Below, in pieces: positions 1 to 7,279 of a stretch of DNA of 64,000 bases. The translations under genes were made by a program, and so were the position numbers. The first letter of the stretch is position 1; every line of letters starts with the position of its first letter. Origin of the DNA: Brevibacillus reuszeri (GTDB lineage: Bacteria > Bacillota > Bacilli > Brevibacillales > Brevibacillaceae); contig NZ_LGIQ01000002.1 of NCBI RefSeq assembly GCF_001187725.1, forward strand, positions 492,939 to 556,938. The letters are read 5' to 3'. The notes beneath the pieces were generated by a model that was given only the letters and a program-made list of their open reading frames with translations, was not told the DNA's origin and ran no database searches.

Positions 1-2
1 AG

Positions 3-110
3 GATATGCTAGAAATAGCAAACCTGCTTGAGGCAGTCTCACCATTTTCAGTTGGTGCAATGTACAGAAGGTCCAACTATGGTACAATAAACATGTACAT
101 AATTACGTAA
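3..110 (+). CDS. possible 3' end of an unidentified gene (partial)
   Basis: This frame is open from the window edge to a TAA at 108-110, giving 35 residues that end in NMYIIT. The other two forward frames close within the first 30 bases. I recognise no family, and the stretch also contains promoter-like sequence (TACAAT near 84-89), so it may be non-coding leader of the next gene. Only sequence to the left of the window could decide. Confidence 0.2.
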   Translation, partial: DMLEIANLLEAVSPFSVGAMYRRSNYGTINMYIIT

Positions 111-129
111 AGAGGATGGTAATGTATTG

Positions 130-360
130 ATGGCTTGGTACAACTGGGTAATTCCGATTGTTACACTCTTACTTGGCCTCGTAGGCGGATTTGCCGGAGG
201 AACTTATTATTTGAAAAAACAGGTCTCCAATATGCAAATGGACGACAAGCAGCTGCAAGCCATGGCCCGTTCTATGGGGATGAACCTTAACCAGAAGCAA
301 TTGAAACAGATGAGCCGCACGATGAAAAACATGAAAATGCCAAATAAATTCGGAAAATAA
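130..360 (+). CDS. yneF: YneF family (UPF0154) small membrane protein
   Basis: A 76-residue protein with one N-terminal membrane segment (about residues 5-25, glycine rich) and a basic cytoplasmic tail. The tail segment around QLQAMARSMGMNLNQKQLKQ matches the conserved part of the UPF0154/YneF family of Bacillales, and the length is normal for it. The molecular role is not known. An alternative TTG start lies at 127. The ribosome site AGAGG (111-115) is best spaced for an ATG at 122 that opens a two-codon ORF, whose TGA overlaps this ATG as TGATG, so re-initiation is plausible. The small membrane gene 18 bases downstream is probably co-transcribed. Confidence 0.85.
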   Translation: MAWYNWVIPIVTLLLGLVGGFAGGTYYLKKQVSNMQMDDKQLQAMARSMGMNLNQKQLKQMSRTMKNMKMPNKFGK

Positions 361-377
361 AGCGGAGGGATGTCGTT

Positions 378-563
378 ATGGGGCCGACTCGCCTGCGCTA
401 CACGATGATTGGCTTTATTATCGGTGTTTTTATCGTGTACATGAAAGATCTGCCGATCGGTGAAGGAACCCGATTTGCAGCCCCTTTTTACTTGGCGGGC
501 GTCGGCCTGCTGATCGATGGCATCATTTTGCGCTTGAAACAGAGAAAAGGAAACGAAGAGTAG
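378..563 (+). CDS. small two-helix membrane protein, unknown function
   Basis: A 61-residue protein with two predicted membrane segments (about residues 8-22 and 34-50) and a charged C-terminal tail (RLKQRKGNEE). The start at 378 is preceded by GGAGGG at good spacing. It sits 17 bases after yneF and ends just before a hairpin with a T-run, so the two form a short operon. I do not recognise the family. Confidence 0.7.
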   Translation: MGPTRLRYTMIGFIIGVFIVYMKDLPIGEGTRFAAPFYLAGVGLLIDGIILRLKQRKGNEE

Positions 564-568
564 GGGGA

Positions 569-595
569 GCTTGGCTTTTGTGCCAGGCTTTTTTT
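569..595 (+). terminator. intrinsic terminator of the yneF operon
   Basis: A short stem (GCTTGGC pairing with GCCAGGC through one wobble) is followed by seven T residues. It separates the yneF pair from the marR promoter. Confidence 0.65.
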
Positions 596-609
596 GTGCT
601 TGAAAAATG

Positions 610-661
610 TTGACAGAGTCTACTAAATCGCATACATTATTTGTTGACAAAGTCCACTAAA
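610..661 (+). promoter_or_regulatory. marR promoter with duplicated operator
   Basis: Two near-identical 18-base direct repeats, consensus TTGACARAGTCYACTAAA, start at 610 and 644. The first TTGACA can act as a -35 box with TACATT (633-638) at 17 bases as the -10. Each copy contains the small dyad AGTCYACT. The second copy lies right before the marR ribosome site, which suits autoregulation by the MarR protein. The assignment as operator is inference. Confidence 0.5.
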
Positions 662-674
662 AAGGAGCGCCGTC

Positions 675-1100
675 ATGAAGCAGGATATTATTGCAGATAT
701 ACGCAAATTTAACCGGTTTTACACGATTCTGCTTGGCGTTTTGGAAAAGCATGTATTGGATACTGGGTACTCGTTAACAGAGGCAAGGGTAATTTTAGAG
801 ATCGGCTTTATGAAGCAGTGTATCGCGAACGATCTGGTCGAAAGGCTCAAAATTGATCGCAGCTATATGAGTAGAATCATCGCCAAGCTCAGTAAGGATG
901 AACTGCTCAGCAAGGAAGGCTCGCCCTCAGATAGCAGAATCAGCCTCATCCGTTTAACCCCAAAAGGGATCGCGCTGTTTCATCAACTAAACGAGAAATC
1001 GGATGAGCAAATCGAGCGTTTATTTCACGGACTATCACAAAAAGAAATCAATGAAATACATGCTTCGATGCTGGTGATTCAGAAGAAATTAGATCGGTAG
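675..1100 (+). CDS. MarR family transcriptional regulator
   Basis: A 141-residue protein of normal MarR length. The winged helix-turn-helix covers about residues 35-100: a recognition helix within IDRSYMSRIIAKLSKDELL and a wing at GSPSDSRISLIRLTPKG, where the DSR motif is typical of MarR proteins. Helical ends should form the dimer. A ribosome site AAGGAGC precedes the ATG. It lies 14 bases before the threonine-aldolase-like gene and is probably co-transcribed with it. The duplicated motif upstream is a likely binding site. The ligand is unknown. Confidence 0.9.
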   Translation: MKQDIIADIRKFNRFYTILLGVLEKHVLDTGYSLTEARVILEIGFMKQCIANDLVERLKIDRSYMSRIIAKLSKDELLSKEGSPSDSRISLIRLTPKGIALFHQLNEKSDEQIERLFHGLSQKEINEIHASMLVIQKKLDR

Positions 1101-1114
1101 GAGAGGATACGAAA

Positions 1115-2152
1115 ATGATTCGATTTGAAAATGACTATACAGAAGGCGCACACGAACGCATTTTAAAACGGTTATGGGAAACGAATGAAGAGCAGGCACC
1201 TGGATATGGAGTGGATTCATACTGTGAAAAGGCCAAGGCATACATTCGCAAGGCATGTGATCTCGAGCATGCAGACATTCACTTTTTAGTTGGCGGAACA
1301 CAGACGAATACAACGATTATTGCCTCTATTTTGCGCCCGCATCAAGGTGCCGTTGCCGCCATTACAGGTCATATCGCGGTACATGAAACAGGGGCAATCG
1401 AGACAACCGGACATAAAGTGCTGACATTACCGAGTGATGATGGGAAGATTCGGGCCGATCAGGTAAAGGAAATGTATGACGCTCACTGGGATGATGTAAC
1501 TCATGAGCATATGGTACAGCCAGGCTTGGTGTATATTTCGCATCCTACCGAGAATGGTACGACTTATAGCAAGGCCGAGCTGGAAGCGTTAAGTAAGACT
1601 TGCCGGGAATGCGGGCTGCCATTGGTCTTGGATGGCGCTAGATTAGGCTATGGTCTGGTTTCAAAAGGCAGCGATCTATCCTTGGCAGACATTGCAAGTC
1701 TATGTGATGTGTTTTATATCGGGGGAACGAAAATCGGAGCATTGTGCGGAGAAGCCGTCGTCATCACGAATGATGCTCTGAAAAAAGACTTCCGCTACTT
1801 CATTAAGCAAAGGGGCGGGCTACTGGCTAAGGGGAGATTGTTGGGCATACAATTTGAAACCTTATTTGAAAATGGCCTCTACTTTGAGATTTCGAGTCAC
1901 GCAGTGGAAATGGCAATGATGATTCGCGAAGCATTTCGTGAAAAAGGCTTTTCCTTCCGCTACGATTCGCCTACCAACCAGCAGTTTCCGATTTTGCCGA
2001 ATGCTATGCTCAGTGAATTGGGCAAAAAGTACTCCTTTTCCTTCTGGGAAAAATTCGATTCGGAGCACAGTGTTGTGAGATTTTGTACCAGCTGGGCTAC
2101 CAAAAAAGAAAATGTTGAAATGTTGATAGAGGATATCAAGGCATTGGCATAG
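1115..2152 (+). CDS. threonine aldolase / beta-eliminating lyase family PLP enzyme
   Basis: A 345-residue fold-type I PLP enzyme. Family members cleave L-threonine or similar beta-hydroxy amino acids to glycine and an aldehyde, or perform beta-elimination. The likely Schiff-base lysine is K206 in GGTKIGAL, and the cofactor aspartate lies in VLDGAR (about 171-176). The N-terminal GGTQTNTTII fits the phosphate-binding region. ATG 1115 has GAGAGG upstream. The gene follows marR closely, so MarR may control it. The exact substrate cannot be read from sequence. Confidence 0.85.
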   Translation: MIRFENDYTEGAHERILKRLWETNEEQAPGYGVDSYCEKAKAYIRKACDLEHADIHFLVGGTQTNTTIIASILRPHQGAVAAITGHIAVHETGAIETTGHKVLTLPSDDGKIRADQVKEMYDAHWDDVTHEHMVQPGLVYISHPTENGTTYSKAELEALSKTCRECGLPLVLDGARLGYGLVSKGSDLSLADIASLCDVFYIGGTKIGALCGEAVVITNDALKKDFRYFIKQRGGLLAKGRLLGIQFETLFENGLYFEISSHAVEMAMMIREAFREKGFSFRYDSPTNQQFPILPNAMLSELGKKYSFSFWEKFDSEHSVVRFCTSWATKKENVEMLIEDIKALA

Positions 2153-2167
2153 GGACGGGTGACCAGA

Positions 2168-2326
2168 ATGACAACGAAAGAGTTATATGCAGATGATAGC
2201 TATCGGAAAGAATGTATGGCTATGATCGATTCCGTACAGGAGCGCTTTGTTGTTTTTGACTAAACTATTTATTATCCAGGTGGCGGTGGACAACCTCGGG
2301 GGAACACATGTGAGCAACACATCTGA
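2168..2326 (+). pseudogene. remnant of an AlaX-type alanyl-tRNA editing protein
   Basis: ATG 2168 opens a frame of 31 codons that stops at TAA 2261-2263. The same frame then continues as TIYYPGGGGQP, the hallmark region of AlaX/AlaRS editing domains (consensus like FYPxGGGQP). The in-frame TAA replaces the residue normally found between D and T of that motif. After QP the reading frame decays, and no HxxxH zinc site follows. So only the N-terminal edge of a trans-editing hydrolase survives. It starts 15 bases after the threonine aldolase gene, which suggests it was once the last gene of that operon. Confidence 0.7.
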
Positions 2327-2438
2327 AATTGGTTGTTTTTCGATTGAAAGCACAAAATAAAGGTCCAACGAAAAAACGGTTGAAAATTCAACTGATGGTT
2401 AATTCCTGATTAGCTAGCATTTCTGGACGAATCAGGGG

Positions 2439-2473
2439 CAGGAGTGGAACTAGGATCCACTCCTGTTTTGTTT
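2439..2473 (+). terminator. intrinsic terminator after the AlaX remnant
   Basis: A perfect ten-base stem, CAGGAGTGGA (2439-2448) with TCCACTCCTG (2456-2465), is followed by TTTTGTTT. It would end the marR - aldolase transcript. Confidence 0.85.
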
Positions 2474-2484
2474 GCCTGCAACCA

Positions 2485-2862
2485 TTACTGGAAGCTATGG
2501 CCCGCATTTTCCAGTACGAGCTTTGCTTTTTCTAGGGAATGAGCCTTAACCAGTAAATAATCGGTATTGAAAGTGGAAATCGCAAAAATGCTGATCCCGT
2601 TATCAGCGAGCGGATTGGCTAAAGAAGATAAAATTCCGGTCAGTGCGAAATCAAGTACACCCTCGACCTTCAGGCACTTCCACTCGTGCTCTGCGTCCTC
2701 TGAAATGTCAGCTGGCACATTGGCAGATTCACAAACAACGGAAAGTTCTTCCTTGGTCCGAGTAATAGAGAAAAACTCACTCTTGGTCGCCCATGACGGT
2801 ATATCATGCGCTTGAGGGAATTTTACAACAGAGAACGGTGTGTCCAGTATCGTTAGATTCAT
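2485..2862 (-). CDS. ACT domain-containing protein
   Basis: A 125-residue cytoplasmic protein with two ACT-like halves. The second half contains the typical glycine/isoleucine stretch LANPLADNGISIFAIST and a final beta strand (YLLVKA). It resembles the stand-alone ACT proteins (ACT_7/CASTOR-like) of many bacteria, which are thought to sense amino acids. No catalytic domain is attached. A GGGGG-type ribosome site precedes the ATG. It is a single-gene unit, and the partner and ligand are unknown. Confidence 0.75.
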   Translation of the reverse strand: MNLTILDTPFSVVKFPQAHDIPSWATKSEFFSITRTKEELSVVCESANVPADISEDAEHEWKCLKVEGVLDFALTGILSSLANPLADNGISIFAISTFNTDYLLVKAHSLEKAKLVLENAGHSFQ

Positions 2863-2950
2863 GGTTACCCCCTAAATATGATGAAGTCGGAAGCGATGTG
2901 CCACCTCTTCTATCTATTTTGTGCAATGATACACCTTTAAGAAAACTACC

Positions 2951-2980
2951 AATTGGTTGTTAAATTACTCAACCAATTTT
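2951..2980. repeat. perfect inverted repeat upstream of the ACT gene
   Basis: AATTGGTTG and CAACCAATT are separated by 12 bases, and six T follow on the plus strand. It could be a plus-strand terminator or an operator for the minus-strand ACT gene, which starts about 90 bases away. The sequence does not decide between these. Confidence 0.5.
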
Positions 2981-2992
2981 TTCGGGTAAATA

Positions 2993-3072
2993 AAAAAAGG
3001 AAACACGCCTCTAAGCGTCCACCTCTGCAAGGTCAGGTGGAATTCGCTAGTTTGGACGCAGTTTCCCTTTTT
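2993..3072 (-). terminator. branched terminator of the TSUP gene
   Basis: On the minus strand an outer stem GGAAAC/GTTTCC encloses GCGTCCA/TGGACGC and an inner CCACCT/AGGTGG, followed by a run of seven T. The arrangement is longer than a usual terminator, but its place right after the TSUP stop codon fits this role. Confidence 0.7.
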
Positions 3073-3103
3073 TCGTGTAGCTGTACAGAAATGCCACTCT
3101 CGC

Positions 3104-3871
3104 CTACATAAAAATCAATTCATAAATCATTTTTGTAATGAGTGTGATGGAGACGATCAAAAACAGCGGTCGAACATAACGCACACCCGTTTTGATTGCC
3201 ACACGCGCACCGATCGTCGCACCGAGAAGCATAGCTACACCCATGACCAGACCAGTCAATAAAATGACCTTGCCTTCCATAGCGAAAACGAACAGGGCAG
3301 AGATGTTGCTCGCCAGATTGAGAATTCGCCCATTGCCAGCAGCGATTACAAAATCATAACCGAATAAAAGCACCATCAAGAAAACGAAAAACGAACCGGT
3401 TCCCGGTCCGAAGAAGCCATCGTAAAATCCAATTAAAAAGGTAAAGGGAATTCCCACACCGAGTGTGAATTTGGTGAGACCTTTAAAGTTGGAATCCTGA
3501 CCGAACCGTTTGTTAAACAAGGTGTAAACGAAAATCAGTGCCATCATGACGATGACCAGTACCTTTAACAGCTCCTGAGGAACAAACAGTACCGTTTTGG
3601 CCCCCAGAAAGGCCCCTATTAGCGAAATGGGGAAGAGGATGAACATGAGCTTCTTGTCAAACTTGCCACTGCGAATAAAGGTAAAAGAGCTGGTAGCGGA
3701 CGAAATGGTGCCTGCCAGCTTGTTTGTACCGAGTGCAAGGTAAGGAGGGATTCCTAAGCCGAGCAGCGCAGGAAGGGAGATCAACCCGCCTCCACCTACG
3801 GTACTATCAATAAAGGCGGCGACAAATCCAAAGAACGCGAGAAAGATAATGGTTGATAAGTCCATTTCCAC
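3104..3871 (-). CDS. TSUP family (TauE/SafE, YfcA-like) membrane transporter
   Basis: A 255-residue integral membrane protein with about eight hydrophobic segments in two homologous halves. The first half carries the family motif around FIDSTVGGGGLISLPAL and the second the matching FYDGFFGPGTGSFFVF. Members export sulfite, sulfonates or related organic anions, but the substrate here is not known. GTG 3871 has AGGTGAT upstream; an ATG lies two codons later. It is a single-gene unit, divergent from a repeat element and sodA. Confidence 0.85.
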   Translation of the reverse strand: MEMDLSTIIFLAFFGFVAAFIDSTVGGGGLISLPALLGLGIPPYLALGTNKLAGTISSATSSFTFIRSGKFDKKLMFILFPISLIGAFLGAKTVLFVPQELLKVLVIVMMALIFVYTLFNKRFGQDSNFKGLTKFTLGVGIPFTFLIGFYDGFFGPGTGSFFVFLMVLLFGYDFVIAAGNGRILNLASNISALFVFAMEGKVILLTGLVMGVAMLLGATIGARVAIKTGVRYVRPLFLIVSITLITKMIYELIFM

Positions 3872-3900
3872 AAAAGATCACCTGATTCTCTAGTTTGTAA

Positions 3901-4007
3901 ACGTATAGGAATTTATAAGGGTGTGACGCTTATGAATTCCGGAGCGAATGTAAACATTCCGCTAAACGCGGTCGCTCCTCATTAGGGAAGCCTCGATAGA
4001 GGTTTTC
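3901..4007 (+). repeat. modular hairpin repeat, copy A
   Basis: The first 80 bases are collinear without gaps with copy B at 35761, with about nine differences. Module 1 is a long dyad (GAATTTATAAG pairing with CTTATGAATTC). Module 2 is GAGCGAATGT/ACATTCCGCT, then AACGCGGTCGCTCC. Module 3 is GAAGCCTC-GATA-GAGGTTTTC, shared with copy C at 54861-54881. In copy B this last module is replaced by a ribosome site and a holin-like toxin gene beginning ATGGAGGTTTTTC. Copy A has ATAGAGGTTTTC at that place and no ORF. It may be a decayed toxin locus or a small RNA. It lies between the divergent TSUP gene and the sodA promoter. Confidence 0.75.
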
Positions 4008-4101
4008 ATATAATCCAAGTCTAGCACGCTCCATCCTGTTTGCAAGATGGAAAATCTACTGAAATATTTTAATAGATTAATATACTTTGCAAACCGATTT
4101 G

Positions 4102-4130
4102 TTGTAAAAGTACGTTCTTTGAAGTATAAT
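4102..4130 (+). promoter_or_regulatory. sodA promoter (sigma-A type)
   Basis: TTGTAA (4102-4107) and a perfect TATAAT (4125-4130) are separated by 17 bases, about 45 bases upstream of the sodA start codon. Confidence 0.75.
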
Positions 4131-4175
4131 AAAGGCGAAGCTTGACCCATACATATTTTGAGGAGGAATGTTAAA

Positions 4176-4784
4176 ATGGCACATCAACTTCCTGCATTGC
4201 CTTATGCACATGATGCACTGGTTCCACACATCGACGCTCAAACCATGGAGATCCACCACGGACGTCACCATGCTACGTATGTAAACAACCTGAATGCAGC
4301 TCTCGAAGGTCACGCTGACCTGCAAGAGAAAAGCGTTGAAGAATTGATCAGCAACCTGGATGCTTTGCCAGAAGGTATCCGTACAGCAGTTCGCAACAAC
4401 GGTGGCGGACATGCTAACCACACTCTGTTCTGGGAAATCCTGAGCCCGAACGGCGGCGGCGCACCAGCTGGTGAGCTGGCTGACGCAATCAACGCGGCTT
4501 TCGGAAGCTTTGACAACTTCAAAGCTGAATTCGCAAAAGCAGCTACAACTCGCTTCGGCTCCGGCTGGGCTTGGCTGACTGCTGAAGGCGGAAAAGTAGC
4601 TATCTCTTCTACTCCTAACCAAGACAGCCCTGTAATGGAAGGCAAAATGCCTATCCTCGGTCTGGATGTATGGGAGCATGCTTACTACCTGAACTATCAA
4701 AACAAACGCCCTGACTACATCGCGGCGTTCTGGAACGTAGTAAACTGGGATGAAGTAAGCAAACGTTTCGCAGCTGCGAAATAA
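4176..4784 (+). CDS. sodA: superoxide dismutase (Mn/Fe family)
   Basis: A 202-residue cytosolic enzyme converting superoxide to oxygen and hydrogen peroxide, of usual length. The metal ligands are visible as H27 (in EIHHGRHH), H82 ([10 protein letters not shown]), D164 and H168 (DVWEHAYYL). The GGG before the second histidine and the overall pattern suit the manganese form. ATG 4176 follows AGGAGG at seven bases; an upstream in-frame start at 4158 lies before the ribosome site and is rejected. It is monocistronic, with a strong promoter and terminator. Codon use is that of a highly expressed gene. Confidence 0.97.
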   Translation: MAHQLPALPYAHDALVPHIDAQTMEIHHGRHHATYVNNLNAALEGHADLQEKSVEELISNLDALPEGIRTAVRNNGGGHANHTLFWEILSPNGGGAPAGELADAINAAFGSFDNFKAEFAKAATTRFGSGWAWLTAEGGKVAISSTPNQDSPVMEGKMPILGLDVWEHAYYLNYQNKRPDYIAAFWNVVNWDEVSKRFAAAK

Positions 4785-4801
4785 TTGTGGGCTCACCCAA
4801 C

Positions 4802-4835
4802 AAAAGCTTGTCGCGTCATGCGGCAAGCTTTTTTG
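4802..4835 (+). terminator. sodA terminator
   Basis: A stem AAAGCTTG-TCGC / GCGG-CAAGCTTT is followed by a T-run. Confidence 0.85.
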
Positions 4836-4958
4836 CATTACATAAGAGTAATTTTTTAATACTACATTGAGATAACCCACAAAAATGCCAGGAGGAAATC
4901 AAAAGCTGGACCACCCCAGCCCGACAAAAAGGGGATAGTAAACCAAGCAAAGATGCGT

Positions 4959-4986
4959 TATAATACTTACAAAAAGTAACTAAGTT
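4959..4986 (+). promoter_or_regulatory. promoter and candidate operator of the dioxygenase - ECF41 operon
   Basis: TATAAT (4959-4964) is followed at once by ACTTAC-N5-GTAACT, an imperfect dyad, and by the perfect palindrome AACTAAGTT (4978-4986). A similar AAAAAGTTAA recurs at about 4989. The AGTAACT core resembles redox or quinone-responsive MarR/DUF24 sites of Bacillales, which would suit a ring-cleavage enzyme. No good -35 box is visible. Confidence 0.4.
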
Positions 4987-5029
4987 TAAAAAGTTAAGCT
5001 ATAAAGCATTCAAAGGAGAGTGTTTCACC

Positions 5030-5824
5030 ATGATGCCATCATTTTTTATCGCGCACGGTGCTCCGTTGCTCGCGATTGAAAACAACGTATATACACAAGC
5101 GATGAATCAATTACCAAGTCTTTTGCCGCATCGTCCCCGGGCGATCGTCATGTTCTCGGCACACTGGGAGGCTTTTGAGCAAAACGTGGGGTTCGTAGAT
5201 ACCTTCCCGACGATTCATGACTTTGGCGGTTTCCCGCGCGAATTGTATGAAATTCAATACCCAGCCAAAGGCGACAGCGATATTGCCAAAGAAACACTGG
5301 AGCTTTTGCAAAAAGCGGGTGTACCCGTCAACTTCGACACTACAAGAGGTCTTGATCACGGTCACTGGGTAGTGCTGAGACATGTATACCCGGATGCAGA
5401 TGTTCCAGTCGTGGCACTGTCCGTCAATCCGAACCTCACGATTGAACAGCAGTACGCGATTGGCAAGGCACTGAGTCCGCTTCGAGAAAAAGATGTGCTG
5501 ATTATCGGAAGTGGCGGCACCGTGCATAATTTTTCTTATATCGATATGCGCGAAACAACAGGTGGCGCATCTGAGTGGGCACTTGAGTTTGAGCAATGGC
5601 TGGAACAAACCCTGACGGAATGGAAGGTCGACGATCTGGCCAAATACCGCGAACTTGCACCTCATGCGGAAAAGGCGGTTCCTGTCTACGGCAGCGAGCA
5701 TTTTGTACCTTTGGTTTATGTAATGGGGGCAGCAGATGATGCCCGCACTGCGAAGCGGCTGCACATGAGCTTCCGTTATGGCAGCCTAAGTCATACGATC
5801 TGGCAATTTGGTGAGGCCAAGTAA
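5030..5824 (+). CDS. LigB-type extradiol dioxygenase (DODA-type ring-opening)
   Basis: A 264-residue cytosolic enzyme of the class III extradiol dioxygenase superfamily (YgiD / 4,5-DOPA dioxygenase branch), which opens catechol rings with non-haem metal. Visible landmarks are the N-terminal FIAHGAP with the first metal histidine, SAHWEAF, LDHGHWVVLRHVYP and GSGGTVHNF. Length is normal. The start has AAAGGAGAG upstream; ATG 5033 directly follows ATG 5030. Its stop codon overlaps the ATG of the ECF41 sigma gene by one base, so the two are translationally coupled. The natural substrate is unknown; a quinone or catechol detoxifying role is inference. Confidence 0.88.
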   Translation: MMPSFFIAHGAPLLAIENNVYTQAMNQLPSLLPHRPRAIVMFSAHWEAFEQNVGFVDTFPTIHDFGGFPRELYEIQYPAKGDSDIAKETLELLQKAGVPVNFDTTRGLDHGHWVVLRHVYPDADVPVVALSVNPNLTIEQQYAIGKALSPLREKDVLIIGSGGTVHNFSYIDMRETTGGASEWALEFEQWLEQTLTEWKVDDLAKYRELAPHAEKAVPVYGSEHFVPLVYVMGAADDARTAKRLHMSFRYGSLSHTIWQFGEAK

Positions 5825-6708
5825 TGCCGATTCGCATGGAGGATGTTTATCAAGAGTACAAGGCGCTTCTGTTTTCTCTTGCCTACCGTATGCTTGGTTC
5901 CGTAACGGAGGCAGAAGATATCGTGCAGGAGACATTCCTGGCTTTTGCGCAAAATGACTTCAACGACATTCACCATGTGAAAAGCTATTTGTGCAAGGCT
6001 GTGACCAACCGATGCCTCGATACGCTAAAATCCGCACGCTGGAAACGCGAGCAGTATGTAGGAGAATGGTTACCTGAACCGTACATGGCTGATAGAAGTG
6101 AGCATGATCCCCTGCATGTCGTGATGGAAAAAGAGGCAGTATCCTACGGCTTGCTGGTTTTGCTTGATACCCTTACCCCGCAAGAACGGGCTGTCTACAT
6201 CCTGCGTACCGCGCTCGATTACGATTATCGTGCCATTGCAGAGATGCTGGACAAAACGGAAGACAGCTGCCGCAAGCTGTTCAGTCGTGCTGGACAAAAG
6301 CTTAAGGGTGCCGGCTTGCAGACAGAGACGCAGCCGGAGCGCTCCACTCGTTTGGTGACACAGCTTATCCAAGCGATCTCCCAAGCTGACGCCAAAACGT
6401 TAATAAGCTTACTCACGAACGATGCTGTACTGGTTAGCGACGGCGGGGGAAAAGCGAGATCGGCATTGCGGCCAATTTTCTCCGATCAACGTATCGTTGC
6501 GTTCTTGCTCGGGATTTGGCCACGCTGGGCTGCCAGTTCGACGATGCAGGTCCGTACCATGAATGGTCAGGACGGCATCGTGGTCATGTCAGATGGCGAA
6601 TTAAAAATCACCTTTCAATTCGTGTTGCATCCTTTGGAGTATCGGATCGAACGGATTTACATGATGGTCAATCCAGAAAAATTATCCCATCTTGTCGCAA
6701 AAGCGTAA
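5824..6708 (+). CDS. ECF41 family RNA polymerase sigma factor with regulatory C-terminal domain
   Basis: A 294-residue sigma factor. Region 2 lies at about residues 8-75 (AYRMLGSVTEAEDIVQETFL) and region 4 at about 105-160 (LTPQERAVYILR, DYDYRAIAEML). A fused SnoaL-like C-terminal domain of roughly 115 residues follows. The linker motif YVGEWLPEP and the DGGGK motif are diagnostic of ECF41, in which the C-terminal domain replaces an anti-sigma factor. The next gene is an AhpD-like protein, the standard ECF41 partner, behind a matching promoter. It is coupled to the dioxygenase gene in front, so that enzyme may belong to the same response. Confidence 0.93.
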   Translation: MPIRMEDVYQEYKALLFSLAYRMLGSVTEAEDIVQETFLAFAQNDFNDIHHVKSYLCKAVTNRCLDTLKSARWKREQYVGEWLPEPYMADRSEHDPLHVVMEKEAVSYGLLVLLDTLTPQERAVYILRTALDYDYRAIAEMLDKTEDSCRKLFSRAGQKLKGAGLQTETQPERSTRLVTQLIQAISQADAKTLISLLTNDAVLVSDGGGKARSALRPIFSDQRIVAFLLGIWPRWAASSTMQVRTMNGQDGIVVMSDGELKITFQFVLHPLEYRIERIYMMVNPEKLSHLVAKA

Positions 6709-6713
6709 ATGTT

Positions 6714-6740
6714 TGTCACAGGATCGGATGGTTAGTCGTC
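6714..6740 (+). promoter_or_regulatory. ECF41-dependent promoter
   Basis: TGTCACA (6714-6720), then 16 bases, then CGTC (6737-6740). This is exactly the published ECF41 promoter signature (TGTCACA-N16-CGTC). It lies between the sigma gene and its AhpD-like partner. Confidence 0.88.
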
Positions 6741-6783
6741 TTTGAGGGTGTAAACCAATTTAAAGGCGAGAGGAACGATAATC

Positions 6784-7230
6784 ATGGAAGCAAGAATGAA
6801 CTATCGCAAAGCAAATCCACAGGCGTTTCAAGCAATGCTCCAACTGGAAAAGTATGTGCATGAAACTGGTCTGGATAAAAAATTGATTGAACTGATTAAA
6901 ATCCGTGCCTCCCAAATCAATGGCTGCGCTTTTTGCCTGGATATGCACACGAAGGATGCGCGCAAGCTAGGTGAGACAGAGCAGCGCATATACTTGCTGA
7001 GCGCATGGAGAGAATCGGCTGTATACACGGAAGCGGAGCGCGCAGGGCTTGCCTTGACCGAGGCTGTGACTGTCATTACGAATGGTGGCGTATCCGATGA
7101 GGTGTATAAACAGGTGAGAGAGCATTTCGATGAGAACCAATACGTGTCACTGATTATGGCAATCAATACAATCAACTGCTGGAACCGGCTTGCCATTTCT
7201 ACAGGCATGAGTGCCCCAGCTATTCTGTAA
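6784..7230 (+). CDS. carboxymuconolactone decarboxylase / AhpD-like protein
   Basis: A 148-residue all-helical protein of the AhpD-like CMD family. The redox motif CAFC lies at residues 48-51 with H55 (CAFCLDMH), the peroxidase-type active site of AhpD relatives. Family members reduce peroxides or act as disulfide reductases. CMD proteins are one of the three classic target types of ECF41 factors, and the ECF41 promoter directly upstream supports this. AGGCGAGAGG precedes the start. The real substrate is unknown. Confidence 0.92.
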   Translation: MEARMNYRKANPQAFQAMLQLEKYVHETGLDKKLIELIKIRASQINGCAFCLDMHTKDARKLGETEQRIYLLSAWRESAVYTEAERAGLALTEAVTVITNGGVSDEVYKQVREHFDENQYVSLIMAINTINCWNRLAISTGMSAPAIL

Positions 7231-7242
7231 GAAAAAAGAAGA

Positions 7243-7277
7243 AGACACGCTTGCTGTTTGGCGAGCGTGTCTTTTTT
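7243..7277. terminator. bidirectional terminator
   Basis: GACACGCT pairs with AGCGTGTC, with T-runs in both directions, between convergent genes. Confidence 0.85.
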
Positions 7278-7279
7278 CG

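Noticed and set aside
4007..4060. Extended homology of repeat copy A to the toxin coding region (CACGCTC, GTTTGC matches)
   Set aside because: Only short scattered matches remain, so I do not claim a recognisable toxin pseudogene there.
4077..4880. Open frame of 267 codons on the minus strand
   Set aside because: It covers sodA, its promoter and its terminator in antisense; the low stop density comes from biased codon use of sodA.
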